Positions 1 to 9,235 of a stretch of 64,000 nucleotides of DNA are shown piece by piece. Source of the DNA: Shimia abyssi (lineage in GTDB: Bacteria > Pseudomonadota > Alphaproteobacteria > Rhodobacterales > Rhodobacteraceae). A program made the position numbers and the translations under genes. The notes beneath the pieces are model-generated. The model saw only the letters and a list, made by a program, of their open reading frames with translations, had not been told where the DNA came from and did no database searches. The stretch's first letter is position 1; each line of letters begins with the position of its first letter. The DNA lies in the NCBI RefSeq assembly GCF_003014475.1, contig NZ_PYGJ01000004.1, positions 225,048 to 289,047 of the forward strand, read 5' to 3'.

Positions 1-327
1 CTCAAGGGCGTCCCAAACCGGTTTGCCTATTGCGCCTCCAAAGCGGCCGTAATCGGCATGACAAAATCCATTGCTGCGGACTATGTCACGCAAGGTATTC
101 GCTGCAACGCGATATGCCCTGGCACCGTGGACAGCCCTTCGATGCACGAACGGCTGCGCGCGACCGGCGACTATGAACAGGCCATGAGCGACTTTATCGC
201 CCGCCAACCGATGGGGCGCATCGGTAAACCCGAGGAAATTGCCGCACTGGCACTTTATCTTGCAAGCGACGACAGCGCATTCACCACAGGTCAGACACAC
301 GCCATTGATGGTGGCTGGTCAATTTAG
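1..327 (+). CDS. SDR-family oxidoreductase, 3' part (probable 2-keto-3-deoxy-L-fuconate dehydrogenase)
   Basis: The window opens inside this gene; reading frame 1 is open from base 1 to the TAG at 325-327, giving 108 residues. The catalytic YxxxK of classical short-chain dehydrogenases is visible as YCASK near the start (residues 10-14), followed by the typical NAICPGTVDSP and the C-terminal DGGWSI. The Rossmann N-terminal half lies outside the window. It is followed after 18 bp by an FAH-family hydrolase and then L-fuconate dehydratase, so by context it probably oxidises 2-keto-3-deoxy-L-fuconate with NAD+ in the non-phosphorylative L-fucose pathway. The SDR family call is firm; the substrate is inferred from neighbours only. 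Confidence 0.85.
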   Translation, partial: LKGVPNRFAYCASKAAVIGMTKSIAADYVTQGIRCNAICPGTVDSPSMHERLRATGDYEQAMSDFIARQPMGRIGKPEEIAALALYLASDDSAFTTGQTHAIDGGWSI

Positions 328-345
328 ATTCAGGAGAACTTCCCA

Positions 346-1188
346 ATGAAACTGTTGAGATATGGCCCAGTTGGGGCCGAAAAACCCGGCATTCTGGATA
401 CAGACGGCGCAATCCGAGACCTGTCTGGCGTCATTGCGGACATTGGCGGCGCCACTTTGGGCGACACAGAACTGAACCGGCTGCGCGAAATCGATCTGGA
501 CACGCTGCCAAAAGTTGGCGGCGATCCCCGCATTGGTGCCTGTGTCGCGCAAGTTGGCAAATTCATCTGCATCGGTCTTAACTATGCCGACCATGCCGCT
601 GAGGCGGGGATGGATCTCCCAGAAGAGCCAGTGTTGTTTTTCAAGGCAACATCCGCCATTTGCGGCCCAAACGATACTGTCGAAATTCCACGTACATCTG
701 TGAAGACCGATTGGGAGGTGGAACTGGGCGTTGTGATTGGCAAGCACGCGAAATACGTCAGCGTCGAAGACGCGCTGGATCATGTCGCAGGCTATTGTGT
801 GGTTAATGACCTCTCCGAACGTGACTTTCAGCTGCATCGCTCGGGCCAGTGGGTCAAAGGTAAATCCGCCGATACGTTTGGCCCGATTGGCCCATGGCTC
901 GTAACGCGCGACGAAGTGGCCGACCCTCAGAACCTTGGAATGTACCTAGAGGTGAACGGACACCGCTATCAGGACGGGTCGACCAAAACGATGCACTTTG
1001 ATGTCGCCACCGTCGTTTCGCATATTTCGCAGTTCATGAGCCTGCAACCAGGTGATGTGATCTCTACCGGAACACCTCCGGGTGTTGGCATGGGGCAATC
1101 ACCCCAGACTTATCTCAAACCCGGCGACAAGATCGAGTTGGGCGTCGAAGGGCTGGGCGTGCAACGCCAGACTGTGGTGGCTGGCTGA
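346..1188 (+). CDS. Fumarylacetoacetate hydrolase (FAH) family protein, probable 2,4-diketo-3-deoxy-L-fuconate hydrolase
   Basis: 280 residues, the usual length for the family. AGGAG lies just upstream of the ATG. The N-terminal 65 residues are the small cap; the FAH core begins around residue 75 (IGLNYADHAAEAG). Acidic metal ligands are seen in the DWEVELGVV segment (about residues 126-134), and STGTPPGVGMG is the conserved C-terminal loop. FAH enzymes cleave C-C bonds of 1,3-diketo acids using Mg2+ or Mn2+. The stop codon overlaps the start of the L-fuconate dehydratase gene (TGATG), so the two are likely translationally coupled, which supports a role in hydrolysing 2,4-diketo-3-deoxy-L-fuconate to pyruvate and L-lactate. 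The substrate is inferred from context. Confidence 0.85.
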   Translation: MKLLRYGPVGAEKPGILDTDGAIRDLSGVIADIGGATLGDTELNRLREIDLDTLPKVGGDPRIGACVAQVGKFICIGLNYADHAAEAGMDLPEEPVLFFKATSAICGPNDTVEIPRTSVKTDWEVELGVVIGKHAKYVSVEDALDHVAGYCVVNDLSERDFQLHRSGQWVKGKSADTFGPIGPWLVTRDEVADPQNLGMYLEVNGHRYQDGSTKTMHFDVATVVSHISQFMSLQPGDVISTGTPPGVGMGQSPQTYLKPGDKIELGVEGLGVQRQTVVAG

Positions 1189-2477
1189 TGGCGCGTATCA
1201 CCGGGCTAAGAACCTATGATCTTCGCTTTCCAACGTCCGACCAACTCGACGGGTCGGACGCGATGAACCCTGATCCAGATTATTCGGCGGCTTATGTTGT
1301 CTTAGAAACAGATGCCGGCCACGAAGGACACGGGCTGACTTTTACGATTGGGCGCGGCACAGAAATCTGTGTCGCGGCGATCAAAGCCATGCGGCATCTC
1401 CTTGTGGGGCTCGATCTCGACTGGATGCGCGAAGATATGGGGCGTTTCTGGCGTCATGTTACAGGCGACAGTCAACTGCGATGGATTGGCCCTGACAAGG
1501 GTGCCATCCATCTGGCGACTGGGGCGGTTGTCAATGCAGCGTGGGATCTGCTGGCCAAACAATCGGGCAAACCCGTCTGGCGGCTGGTTTCAGAGATGTC
1601 ACCTGAAGAACTCGTCAAGCTAGTCGATTTTCGCTATATGACAGATGTCCTGACCCCGGACGAAGCACTGGATATCCTGCGCCATGGTGCCGTGGGCAAA
1701 GCGGCGCGGATCGAGACACTCAAAACCGAAGGCTACCCCTGTTACACGACCTCTGCCGGGTGGCTTGGCTATAGCGACGAAAAACTCCGCCGCTTGTGCC
1801 AAGAGGCCCGTGATGCTGGCTTTACCCACACTAAATTCAAGGTGGGGCAAAGTGTCGAAGATGATATCCGTCGACTGACCATCGCCCGCGACGTACTGGG
1901 CGACGAGATGAACATTATGATCGACGCCAACCAAGTCTGGGAAGTTGATCAAGCTATTGATTGGGTAAAGAAACTTGCTTTTGCACGCCCGCTGTTCATC
2001 GAAGAACCAACCAGTCCGGATGATGTCATGGGACATCGCAAGATCCGCGAAGCCGTTGCGCCCATAAAGGTCGCAACTGGCGAAATGTGCCAGAACAGGA
2101 TCATGTTCAAACAGTTCATCGCCAATCAAGCTATTGATTTTGTGCAGATCGACAGTTGTCGATTGGGTGGGTTGAACGAAGTGCTTGCGGTGCAATTGAT
2201 GGCCGCCAAGTATGACTTGCCTGTGTGGCCTCATGCCGGGGGTGTTGGCTTATGTGAATATGTACAACACCTTTCCATGATCGACTTTGCCGCCATCACC
2301 GGCGAAAAAGATACCAAACGGATCGAGTATGTTGACCACCTGCACGAACATTTCCTGACCCCGTGTCGCGTCCGAAATGGTGCGTATATGGCACCAACAG
2401 AAGCTGGATTCTCTATCCAGATGAAGCCGGACACGCTGAGAGACTTCCAGCACAATCGTCGGATTGAGAGTGCCTGA
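1188..2477 (+). CDS. L-fuconate dehydratase (enolase superfamily)
   Basis: 429 residues, matching L-fuconate dehydratases in length. The N-terminus RITGLRTYDLRFPTSDQLDG is characteristic of this subgroup of the mandelate racemase-like enolases. The expected catalytic parts are in order: the KxK base in TKFKVG (about residue 218), metal ligands in MIDANQVW (about 246), IEEPTSP (about 272) and ATGEMCQNR (about 299), and the His of WPHAGGVG (about 349). The enzyme dehydrates L-fuconate to 2-keto-3-deoxy-L-fuconate in the cytoplasm. It is the last gene of the sugar operon here; the next gene is convergent. L-fuconate is the likeliest substrate, but related six-carbon acid sugars cannot be excluded. 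Confidence 0.9.
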   Translation: MARITGLRTYDLRFPTSDQLDGSDAMNPDPDYSAAYVVLETDAGHEGHGLTFTIGRGTEICVAAIKAMRHLLVGLDLDWMREDMGRFWRHVTGDSQLRWIGPDKGAIHLATGAVVNAAWDLLAKQSGKPVWRLVSEMSPEELVKLVDFRYMTDVLTPDEALDILRHGAVGKAARIETLKTEGYPCYTTSAGWLGYSDEKLRRLCQEARDAGFTHTKFKVGQSVEDDIRRLTIARDVLGDEMNIMIDANQVWEVDQAIDWVKKLAFARPLFIEEPTSPDDVMGHRKIREAVAPIKVATGEMCQNRIMFKQFIANQAIDFVQIDSCRLGGLNEVLAVQLMAAKYDLPVWPHAGGVGLCEYVQHLSMIDFAAITGEKDTKRIEYVDHLHEHFLTPCRVRNGAYMAPTEAGFSIQMKPDTLRDFQHNRRIESA

Positions 2478-2558
2478 CCCAAGGAGCAGGGCCGATGCAT
2501 TCGCCCAAATACCGATTGCAACGGCTACGAAATCCAGCCGCAACCAGGTTATGTTTCT

Positions 2559-3413
2559 CTAGAGCCCATGGCTGCGATCGTAGCCGTTCACACTTGGGCT
2601 GGCCCAGCTTGTCAATGCGCCGTTCTGTGGTTTGAAAGTTTCAACCAAAAGCGGGTAACACGCCGCTTCATCCGAACTGTGCTCGCTCGAACAGTCCCCG
2701 CCCGGACAGGCACTCAGCCCACCCAAAAGATCGATTTCCGCAAAGAAATCAATATAGTCACCGGGACGCACCGGGCTGGCCTTCATAAAGTACTGCCCCG
2801 TGTCCCGTGTGAACCCAGTACACATGAATACGTTCAAAACGTCATGCACATGCGGTTCTGCCTCATGCAGCGACAAGCCCAAGTGATCCGCCAGCGCGCG
2901 GGTCAGGTTAGAATGGCAGCAATAGTGATACTGGTTCGAGCTCAACAAGTTACCTGTATAGGGATCACATCTTGTCCCGATCACGTCATGTACAGACCCG
3001 CCGAAATCATCGATTCCGTACCAATCGAGACTGTCGGACACGACAGTCGCCATGGGCCGCAGATTCGGGAATGATGACCACATCCGCTCGCCGGTCGAAA
3101 TATGTGTCCCGTGCAGCGCGCGCGTTTTACCGGAGTAAAACCGCTCAGACAGGTCAGTTAAATTCCAAAGGTTCAGGTCGCCCACTTGTGATCCTTCCAC
3201 CGACGAAATGCGGAAAAAATGCCCGGCGGGCACCTCAAAACACCGCGCATCGCGCGCAGGAACCAATACTTCGTCTACCTTCTCTGCCGTGGCTCGTGCC
3301 CTCTGATACAAATCCAACGGCGCAGCAGGCAGTGTGTCATTGGGATAGCAAATAACCGGCTCCACTCGCCGCCGCGCCTCGGCATCTGAAGGCGGGGTGT
3401 GAATGTCTGTCAT
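2559..3413 (-). CDS. DUF1989 (urea carboxylase-associated) family protein
   Basis: 284 residues. The body matches the DUF1989 / urea amidolyase-associated family: LVPARDARCFEVPAGHFFRI opens the domain near residue 50, followed by VGDLNLWN, TRALHGTHI and, near the C-terminus, HDVLNVFMC and SPVRPGDYIDFFAEID. Several Cys and His residues (YCCHSNL, CPGGDCSSEH) could bind metal. Members sit near urea/guanidine carboxylases or amino-acid genes, and their biochemical role is poorly defined. It is convergent with the fucose operon, with about 80 bp between the stops. It is possibly in the same transcription unit as the DUF4399 gene, which lies upstream on the same strand with a 29-bp gap. Family call firm, function unknown. 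Confidence 0.8.
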   Translation of the reverse strand: MTDIHTPPSDAEARRRVEPVICYPNDTLPAAPLDLYQRARATAEKVDEVLVPARDARCFEVPAGHFFRISSVEGSQVGDLNLWNLTDLSERFYSGKTRALHGTHISTGERMWSSFPNLRPMATVVSDSLDWYGIDDFGGSVHDVIGTRCDPYTGNLLSSNQYHYCCHSNLTRALADHLGLSLHEAEPHVHDVLNVFMCTGFTRDTGQYFMKASPVRPGDYIDFFAEIDLLGGLSACPGGDCSSEHSSDEAACYPLLVETFKPQNGALTSWASPSVNGYDRSHGL

Positions 3414-3442
3414 AGGCTATCCCAATACGTTGTCTTTGTTGA

Positions 3443-3876
3443 TTATTTCACCGTGATTGTGATCACCTCGGACACAACGGGCGGATTGTGCGGCACATGA
3501 AATTCGTCCCCCAGAACCAGCTGCAGAGTATGCTCTCCGGCGGGCAAATCAAGCGCGACTTCGGTCTGGCCGCCACCAAAATGACGATGGTTATCGTCAG
3601 ATGGAATACCAATCTCCAAAAGCTCCGCATCATCCGCGCCCTCGCCCAAGGCCGGACGGTTCAAGAAAATATGGTGATGGCCGGTGTTTTCCACTTCTGT
3701 CCCTGCTGGCGCAACACCCATGCCGGACAGGCCAAACCGTATCACAACCGGGCCATTAATCTCGGCGCCATTTTCGACTCCGATGAAATAGACTTTTGCG
3801 CCATCCGCTGACGGCGTGTCCCCGGCAAACGCCGCGCCCGCCATCAACCCTGCAACCAGAAAAGCAATTTTTTCAT
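3443..3876 (-). CDS. Exported DUF4399-family protein with an apparent frameshift at its start
   Basis: The body (TTG at 3847 onward, 134 residues) is a DUF4399 protein: GAKVYFIGVENGAEI near the N-terminus, HHHIFLNRP, NHRHFGGGQTE and LVLGDEFHVPHNPPV. It is His-rich and predicted periplasmic. A clear signal peptide (KIAFLVAGLMAGAAFA) lies in frame directly upstream, but no start codon is in that frame. The only ATG with a good ribosome site (AGGAG, start at 3876) is one base out of phase: ATG is followed by six A, and seven would join it to the signal peptide. Frame zero gives only ten residues before a TGA. This may be a sequencing error in the homopolymer, slippage, or a disabled gene. Confidence 0.7.
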
Positions 3877-4132
3877 ACCGTTAACTCCTGTTCGATATTT
3901 GACACTGCGGATCATACCGAAAATGCGTTCACTTACTCTTCACATCCTCGACACAGCCCGCGCAGGCGACCCCAGAGAACAATCGTCGTCTCAAAACTGC
4001 CCCCGCATCGCGACTTTACCGTGATACCCACTGCCCCCAAACCTGCTAGCCCTTAAGTTCTATCGTGCTGGCCCGCGTGTCAGCCGCCGACCATTTTCGC
4101 GCCAAGCCAAGGCAAATAAACCGCCGCGAAAA
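3877..4132. other. Intergenic region, nothing recognised
   Basis: Between the DUF4399 gene and the sdh terminator (both on the minus strand) I see no convincing coding sequence. It probably holds the promoter of the DUF4399 gene, but no clear -35/-10 pair stands out. Confidence 0.4.
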
Positions 4133-4162
4133 CAAAAAAGCCCGCACAGATGTGCGGGCTTT
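4133..4162 (-). terminator. Rho-independent terminator of the sdh operon
   Basis: A perfect 12-bp stem (AAAGCCCGCACA / TGTGCGGGCTTT, arms 4137-4148 and 4151-4162) with a 2-base spacer. On the minus strand it runs into a T tract (the A run at 4134-4139). It lies 20 bp after the sdhB stop. Confidence 0.9.
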
Positions 4163-4182
4163 CCAAAGAATGTAACTCTCGA

Positions 4183-4962
4183 TCAAACGTGGCGTTCAAC
4201 CATCATCTTCTTGATCTCGGCAATCGCTTTCGCCGGGTTCAGACCCTTGGGACAGGTCTTGGCGCAGTTCATGATCGTGTGACAGCGATACAGTTTGAAC
4301 GGGTCTTCCAACTCGTCCAACCGCTCACCCGTGGCCTCATCTCGGCTGTCGATAATCCAGCGATAGGCATGCAGCAAAGCAGCTGGGCCAAGGTAACGAT
4401 CGCTGTTCCACCAATAGCTCGGACAAGATGTCGAGCAACTGGCGCACATCACGCATTCATACAAACCGTCAAGTTTCTTACGATCCTCAATCGATTGACG
4501 CCACTCTTTCGCCGGACGGTTGGTCTTGGTCTCAAGCCACGGCATAACCGACGCGTGCTGAGCATAGAAATGTGTCAGGTCAGGGATCAGATCCTTGACC
4601 ACTTCCATATGCGGCAGCGGATAGATTTTCACGTCACCCTTGATCTCGTCCAGACCATAGATACAGGCCAGCGTGTTGATGCCGTCGATATTCATCGAGC
4701 ACGACCCGCAAATCCCCTCGCGGCACGACCGGCGGAAGGTCAACGTTGGGTCAATCTCATTCTTGATCTTGATCAGCGCGTCCAGCACCATCGGTCCGCA
4801 TTTATCCATATCAAGGAAATACGTGTCGATCCGTGGGTTTTTGCCATCATCCGGGTTCCAGCGGTAAATCTGGAACTTGCGCACATTGGTCGCGCCTTCC
4901 GGTTTGGGCCATGTCTTACCCACCGTTATGCGCGAATTCTTGGGGAGTGCAAATTCAACCAT
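4183..4962 (-). CDS. sdhB: Succinate dehydrogenase iron-sulfur subunit
   Basis: 259 residues, standard length. The N-terminal ferredoxin domain carries the [2Fe-2S] cysteines in CREGICGSC (about residues 79-87) and the following CIYG. The C-terminal domain has the two cluster motifs [12 protein letters not shown] (about 171-182) and [11 protein letters not shown] (about 233-243). It passes electrons from SdhA-bound FAD to ubiquinone in complex II at the inner membrane. It is the last gene of the sdhC-sdhD-sdhA-orf-sdhB operon and is followed at once by the terminator. The start is the ATG at 4962, with GGAGAC upstream. Confidence 0.98.
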   Translation of the reverse strand: MVEFALPKNSRITVGKTWPKPEGATNVRKFQIYRWNPDDGKNPRIDTYFLDMDKCGPMVLDALIKIKNEIDPTLTFRRSCREGICGSCSMNIDGINTLACIYGLDEIKGDVKIYPLPHMEVVKDLIPDLTHFYAQHASVMPWLETKTNRPAKEWRQSIEDRKKLDGLYECVMCASCSTSCPSYWWNSDRYLGPAALLHAYRWIIDSRDEATGERLDELEDPFKLYRCHTIMNCAKTCPKGLNPAKAIAEIKKMMVERHV

Positions 4963-5038
4963 CTGTTTGTCTCCTAATTTCCGCTGACATTGCCTGCAGT
5001 ATCCTCAAAGGGATTACCGCGCTTTGGCACATTTCTCA

Positions 5039-5614
5039 TCAGCAATAGCTATTTCCGCCGTAAATACCGCCGCTAGAATTGCGACAAACGAAGTGACCAT
5101 ACGTGCCGACTTCCTGAGCCTGACGCTTCACGCCTGCCCGATCAAGGCAGTCGCGGTATTCGCGATTTCCGGTCACGCCAACCGCAACCCCACCCCAGAA
5201 TATCGCGGCGGCCGGTACAGCACCCGCTGCGACAAAGGTTCCGGCTGTCAAGACGCCACCCGCCGCTTTCTGCTGATTACGCGTGGTCTTACACTGCGCG
5301 GCACTTTTGTTTTCCCCAGACGCCGGACTGGATCCAGTTGCAGACTTCGCCCCGAACTGAACCGCGTATTTGTCTTGCAAACAGTCGTTCACATCGCGTG
5401 CGCCGCGCTCGGTGCCTCCATTGGAAACCACTACACTGGGTACAGCCGCCGCTTGGTTCACTGCGTAGCTACCCGGTGCCCGAGTTGCCTTCATGCAGGC
5501 CCGCACGTGTGTTGCGACTTGGTTGTTTTGCGCCTGCACTTCTACAGGTGAACCAAAGACAACACTCATCGCGCACGCCGCACCAGCGATCAACCGCACC
5601 GCCCCCGAAACCAT
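5039..5614 (-). CDS. Exported protein of unknown function encoded inside the sdh operon
   Basis: 191 residues with an N-terminal signal peptide (hydrophobic IAGAACAMSVVFGSP, cleavage likely after VQAQ). The mature part holds several cysteines spread along its length (RACMKATRAPG, VNDCLQDKYAVQFG, AQCKTTRNQQ, YRDCLDRAG, FVCRNSSGG and the C-terminal Cys), suggesting disulfides. A small hydrophobic, glycine-rich segment (FVAAGAVPAAAIFWGG, about residues 128-143) could be a second membrane or glycine-zipper segment. Its start overlaps the sdhA stop (TGATG), so it is translated with sdhA. I recognise no family of known function. Position suggests a role in assembly or envelope association of complex II, but that is inference. 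Confidence 0.8.
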   Translation of the reverse strand: MVSGAVRLIAGAACAMSVVFGSPVEVQAQNNQVATHVRACMKATRAPGSYAVNQAAAVPSVVVSNGGTERGARDVNDCLQDKYAVQFGAKSATGSSPASGENKSAAQCKTTRNQQKAAGGVLTAGTFVAAGAVPAAAIFWGGVAVGVTGNREYRDCLDRAGVKRQAQEVGTYGHFVCRNSSGGIYGGNSYC

Positions 5615-7422
5615 CAGAATGTCCGCGCCTTTGGGGCGATTTTCTTGAGGCTGATACCGCCTTCGTCTTCGGTGGTCAGCGGGTCCTTGATGACTGGACG
5701 ATAGCTCAGATCAACTGTCCCGCCGTCAACGCGCGCCACTGTGTGCACGCGCCAGTTCTCGTCGTCACGCTCGGAATAATCCTCATGCGCGTGTGCACCG
5801 CGGCTCTCCTTGCGCGCTTCGGCCCCCACAATTGTCGCCATGGCGTTTGGCATCAGGTTGGTCAACTCCAGCGTTTCCATCAAGTCGCTGTTCCAGACCA
5901 GCGACGTGTCAGTCACGCTCAGATCGTCCATCTTGGTCGCGATCGCTGTCATCTTCTCGACACCCTCTTTCAAGGTTTTGTCGGTCCGGAAAACAGCCGC
6001 GTCAGCCTGCATAGTACGCTGCATTTCAAGGCGTAGTTCTGCGGTGGGTGTGCCACCCTTGGCGTTGCGCAGCCCGTCCAGGCGATCAAACGCTTTGTCG
6101 ACAGACGCCTGATTCAGAACTGGGTTGGGCGCCTCGGCGTCCACGACCTTGCCCGCGCGGATCGCAGAGGCGCGTCCAAACACCACGAGGTCAATCAACG
6201 AGTTTGAACCTAGACGGTTCGCACCATGCACCGAGGCGCATCCCGCCTCGCCCACAGCCATCAGGCCCGGTACAACTGCGGTTGGATCCCCCGCCGATGG
6301 GTTCAGCACCTCGCCCCAATAGTTTGTTGGGATACCGCCCATGTTGTAGTGCACCGTTGGCAGAACCGGTATCGGTTCCTTGTTCACGTCAACTCCGGCA
6401 AAAATCTTGGCGCTTTCGGAAATACCCGGCAGGCGTTCGGCCAATGCTTCGGATGGCAGGTGGCTCAGGTTCAGGTGAATGTGATCCCCGCCTTCGCCCA
6501 CACCGCGACCTTCGCGAATTTCCATGGTCATCGAACGCGAGACATAGTCACGCGGCGCAAGGTCTTTGTACTGCGGTGCATAGCGTTCCATAAAACGCTC
6601 GCCTTCGGAGTTGGTCAGATAGCCACCCTCTCCACGCGCACCTTCTGTGATCAGACAGCCAGAGCCGTAAATGCCTGTCGGGTGAAATTGCACAAATTCC
6701 ATATCCTGAAGCGGCAATCCGGCGCGCGCCACCATCCCGCCACCGTCACCAGTGCAGGTGTGCGCCGAGGTTGCCGAGAAATACGCGCGACCGTAACCAC
6801 CCGTAGCCAAAACGACCATTTTGGCGTTAAAGACGTGCATGGTGCCGTCGTCCAGCTTCCAGCAGACCACACCCTGACATTGACCATCGTCAGACATGAT
6901 CAGATCGATGGCGAAATACTCGATATAGAACTCAGCGTTGTTCTTGACCGATTGGCCATATAGCGTGTGCAGGATCGCGTGACCGGTTCGGTCCGCCGCA
7001 GCACAGGTGCGCTGCACGGCGGGGCCTTCGCCAAACTCGGTTGTGTGGCCACCAAATGGGCGCTGATAAATCTTGCCCTCTTCGGTGCGCGAGAATGGCA
7101 CGCCGTAATGCTCAAGCTCGTAAACCGCTTTGGGTGCCTCGCGGGCGAGGTATTCCATCGCGTCCGTATCACCCAGCCAGTCGGACCCTTTGACGGTGTC
7201 ATACATGTGCCACTGCCAGTTGTCGGGCCCCATATTCGAGAGCGACGCGGCAATGCCGCCTTGTGCGGCCACTGTGTGGGAGCGTGTCGGGAAAACCTTG
7301 GTCACACATGCGGTGCGCAGGCCCTGTTCGGCCATGCCTAGCGTCGCGCGCAAACCTGCACCCCCTGCGCCTACGACAACGACGTCGTATTCGTGGGTTT
7401 CATATTCATATGCTGCTGTCAT
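5614..7422 (-). CDS. sdhA: Succinate dehydrogenase flavoprotein subunit
   Basis: 602 residues, family standard. The FAD-binding Rossmann motif [20 protein letters not shown] is at residues 16-35. The covalent FAD attachment region [12 protein letters not shown] follows near residue 48. The substrate-site motif [20 protein letters not shown] is near 245. The C-terminal fumarate reductase domain ends in [12 protein letters not shown]. It oxidises succinate to fumarate in the TCA cycle at the cytoplasmic face of the inner membrane. sdhD lies 23 bp upstream; the unknown exported gene overlaps its stop. Confidence 0.98.
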   Translation of the reverse strand: MTAAYEYETHEYDVVVVGAGGAGLRATLGMAEQGLRTACVTKVFPTRSHTVAAQGGIAASLSNMGPDNWQWHMYDTVKGSDWLGDTDAMEYLAREAPKAVYELEHYGVPFSRTEEGKIYQRPFGGHTTEFGEGPAVQRTCAAADRTGHAILHTLYGQSVKNNAEFYIEYFAIDLIMSDDGQCQGVVCWKLDDGTMHVFNAKMVVLATGGYGRAYFSATSAHTCTGDGGGMVARAGLPLQDMEFVQFHPTGIYGSGCLITEGARGEGGYLTNSEGERFMERYAPQYKDLAPRDYVSRSMTMEIREGRGVGEGGDHIHLNLSHLPSEALAERLPGISESAKIFAGVDVNKEPIPVLPTVHYNMGGIPTNYWGEVLNPSAGDPTAVVPGLMAVGEAGCASVHGANRLGSNSLIDLVVFGRASAIRAGKVVDAEAPNPVLNQASVDKAFDRLDGLRNAKGGTPTAELRLEMQRTMQADAAVFRTDKTLKEGVEKMTAIATKMDDLSVTDTSLVWNSDLMETLELTNLMPNAMATIVGAEARKESRGAHAHEDYSERDDENWRVHTVARVDGGTVDLSYRPVIKDPLTTEDEGGISLKKIAPKARTF

Positions 7423-7445
7423 CGTTCAGAATCCTTACGGCGCGT

Positions 7446-7817
7446 TCACAGGGCGAGTTTGACAAGGGCAAAAAGGCCCGCGGCGATCAGCGTATAGGCA
7501 ATGGCGCCTACCGCGATATAGGTCAGTTTTTCCGCCAAACCGTGCATGTAATCTTCGATTGCGGCATGGGCTTCGCGCATCAGGTGAATGATGCCCACAA
7601 CCAGCGTCAACCCGGTCACGATGGCCGGGAAAGGCCTGCTGTAATACGCCAACACCTCTTCATAGGTGCCGCCCAGTCCAATACCGAATGTCAGGACAAA
7701 GAGCGGGACCAGCACCACCAGAAGCGTAGAGCTGACCATCATCTGCCAATGATGATGCGTGCCGGCCCGGCCAGACCCATTTCCCACGGCGCGTTTGCGG
7801 TCGGTAAGGTATTGCAT
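7446..7817 (-). CDS. sdhD: Succinate dehydrogenase membrane anchor subunit
   Basis: 123 residues with three transmembrane helices (about 28-50, 60-82, 95-118). The soluble N-terminus ends in HHHWQMM, and HLMREAHAAIEDYMHG in the second-helix region supplies the heme/quinone-side His and acidic residues typical of SdhD. It anchors SdhAB and contributes to the heme b and ubiquinone site. It follows sdhC after 11 bp and precedes sdhA. Confidence 0.93.
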   Translation of the reverse strand: MQYLTDRKRAVGNGSGRAGTHHHWQMMVSSTLLVVLVPLFVLTFGIGLGGTYEEVLAYYSRPFPAIVTGLTLVVGIIHLMREAHAAIEDYMHGLAEKLTYIAVGAIAYTLIAAGLFALVKLAL

Positions 7818-7828
7818 CGCCAGTCTCC

Positions 7829-8212
7829 TTATACGATCAGCGCGGTGAGCAACGTTAAAACGGTCGCCCCCACAAAAAGAGCAGTGCCCAGTTTCAGCGA
7901 TGTCTCAAGATCAAGGCAATAGCCAAAGTCCCAGATGACGTGCCGCAACCTGCCCAGCATGTGGTAATAAATCGCCCAGGTTCCGCCCAGCAGGATCAAG
8001 TCACCCAAAAAGCTGCGTACTATACCATCAACGGTTGCAAACGCCTCAGGACCAGATGCCGCCGCCAAAAGCCACGCGACCACGATCACCGAAAGAACCA
8101 AACAGGCGATACCAGTGATACGAACCATGATCGACGATATCGATGTCATCTGCGGGCGGTAAATGGTCAGATGCGGAGACAGCGGGCGTTGTACCCTTTT
8201 TACCTCGGCCAT
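7829..8212 (-). CDS. sdhC: Succinate dehydrogenase cytochrome b556 subunit
   Basis: 127 residues from the ATG at 8212. Another in-frame ATG lies at 8227, but AAAGGAAAG sits about five bases before 8212, which is the better start. The SdhC signature RPLSPHLTIYRP is near residue 8, SSIMVRITGI follows, and HMLGRLRHVIWD (about residues 80-91) contains the heme-ligand His. Three transmembrane helices. First gene of the operon; its upstream region carries two GTGATCACA palindromes. Confidence 0.95.
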   Translation of the reverse strand: MAEVKRVQRPLSPHLTIYRPQMTSISSIMVRITGIACLVLSVIVVAWLLAAASGPEAFATVDGIVRSFLGDLILLGGTWAIYYHMLGRLRHVIWDFGYCLDLETSLKLGTALFVGATVLTLLTALIV

Positions 8213-8329
8213 ACTCTTTCCTTTCATATTCCCTTGGATACTTACTAACGGTTTTTTCGTTTAAGTCACCTTTCCAAGTCGGGAAAATCTGCGTTTTTTT
8301 GGCACATCAGGTCAGATTTTTTGATTTTC

Positions 8330-8358
8330 GTGATCACAGCTTTTTGTTAGTGATCACA
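8330..8358. promoter_or_regulatory. Twin GTGATCACA palindromes upstream of sdhC
   Basis: GTGATCACA occurs at 8330-8338 and again at 8350-8358, start to start 20 bp, about 120-145 bp upstream of the sdhC start. The same paired element, with similar flanks (...CACAGCT and CACAAAAcc on the plus strand), is found upstream of sucC at 15011-15040. The core TGATCA is a perfect palindrome, so a dimeric regulator binding two sites on about the same helix face is likely. The regulator is not identified. Confidence 0.7.
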
Positions 8359-8493
8359 AAACCAAATTTAACTTTTTTTGTCAGGTAATTCCGACGATTT
8401 ATTGAGGAAATATGGAGACTCACTTATCACCAGAGCCAAAATCGAATGTTTGCGCTCGCAGAAAAACCCAAATGACAAGGTGACGTGCGCGGA

Positions 8494-9168
8494 TCAATAT
8501 TCAGCAGTGAACAGAGAAATCTGTTCCGCAACTTCCCTAATCAGCTTTTCACGGATGCGTTTTGGGTATTCCTCAAATCCATTGGCGGTCACAACAAAGG
8601 CCCCAGAACCTGTGATCACATTTTCCCAGAAATACGCGGTCAGATCAGTTTCATCTGTTTCTATGACCAACGCATTCACCGTGATCTCTGCCGCCTTCAT
8701 GATCCGCCGCACCTCTGACGGCTCCGCGCCTTCATTTGAGATACCGTCGCCCGACACGTCAATAACCCTGCGCCGACAGTCTGGCGCAGTATCAAATTCG
8801 TTGCGCGCGCGCAGCAGCGCATCACCAATCGCCGTCGAATATCGGTCCCAGCTTCGCGGAGCGGCTTCGATGGCAAGTGCCAGATCTTCCGCGGCCTCAA
8901 AACTCTCAACCGACGTCCAGGGAACAACCAGCGCCTGACGCCCTTCTCCGGTCCATTGCATCAATGCCACGGCGGCCTTTGCCTGCACGAGTGCTTCGAC
9001 CACCACGCCATCGCGCATCCCGGCGGCCAGCCCATCCATCTGTATCCGGTATTCTTTGGGGTCCACACTGCCAGACACATCGACCGCCAGCAAAAGTGCA
9101 ATGTCACAGGCCCGCGCCGAAACTGGCGCGATTCCGATCATCAGACACATCAAACGTCGCAACCACAT
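8494..9168 (-). CDS. Exported DUF1194 (von Willebrand A-like) family protein
   Basis: 224 residues. A signal peptide (MWLRRLMCLMIGIAPVSARA) leads into a vWA-type fold. The MIDAS-like DVSGSVDPKEY is near residue 29, and RVIDVSGDGISNEGAEP near 138 is a second conserved acidic loop. DUF1194 proteins are common in Rhodobacteraceae and their function is unknown; metal-dependent protein binding in the periplasm is the structural expectation. The gene ends about 280 bp upstream of sdhC on the same strand. No obvious operon partner; the DUF4344 gene lies 67 bp upstream. Confidence 0.85.
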   Translation of the reverse strand: MWLRRLMCLMIGIAPVSARACDIALLLAVDVSGSVDPKEYRIQMDGLAAGMRDGVVVEALVQAKAAVALMQWTGEGRQALVVPWTSVESFEAAEDLALAIEAAPRSWDRYSTAIGDALLRARNEFDTAPDCRRRVIDVSGDGISNEGAEPSEVRRIMKAAEITVNALVIETDETDLTAYFWENVITGSGAFVVTANGFEEYPKRIREKLIREVAEQISLFTAEY

Positions 9169-9235
9169 GGCTTACCCTAGCGAGCAACAGACAATCGCAG
9201 CATCACAATGATGTGCAGACCGCGATTGCGACGGG

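Noticed and set aside
3454..3470. TGTGATCACC-like site near the end of the DUF4399 gene
   Set aside because: Single, imperfect and inside coding sequence; not treated as a copy of the sdh/suc operator.
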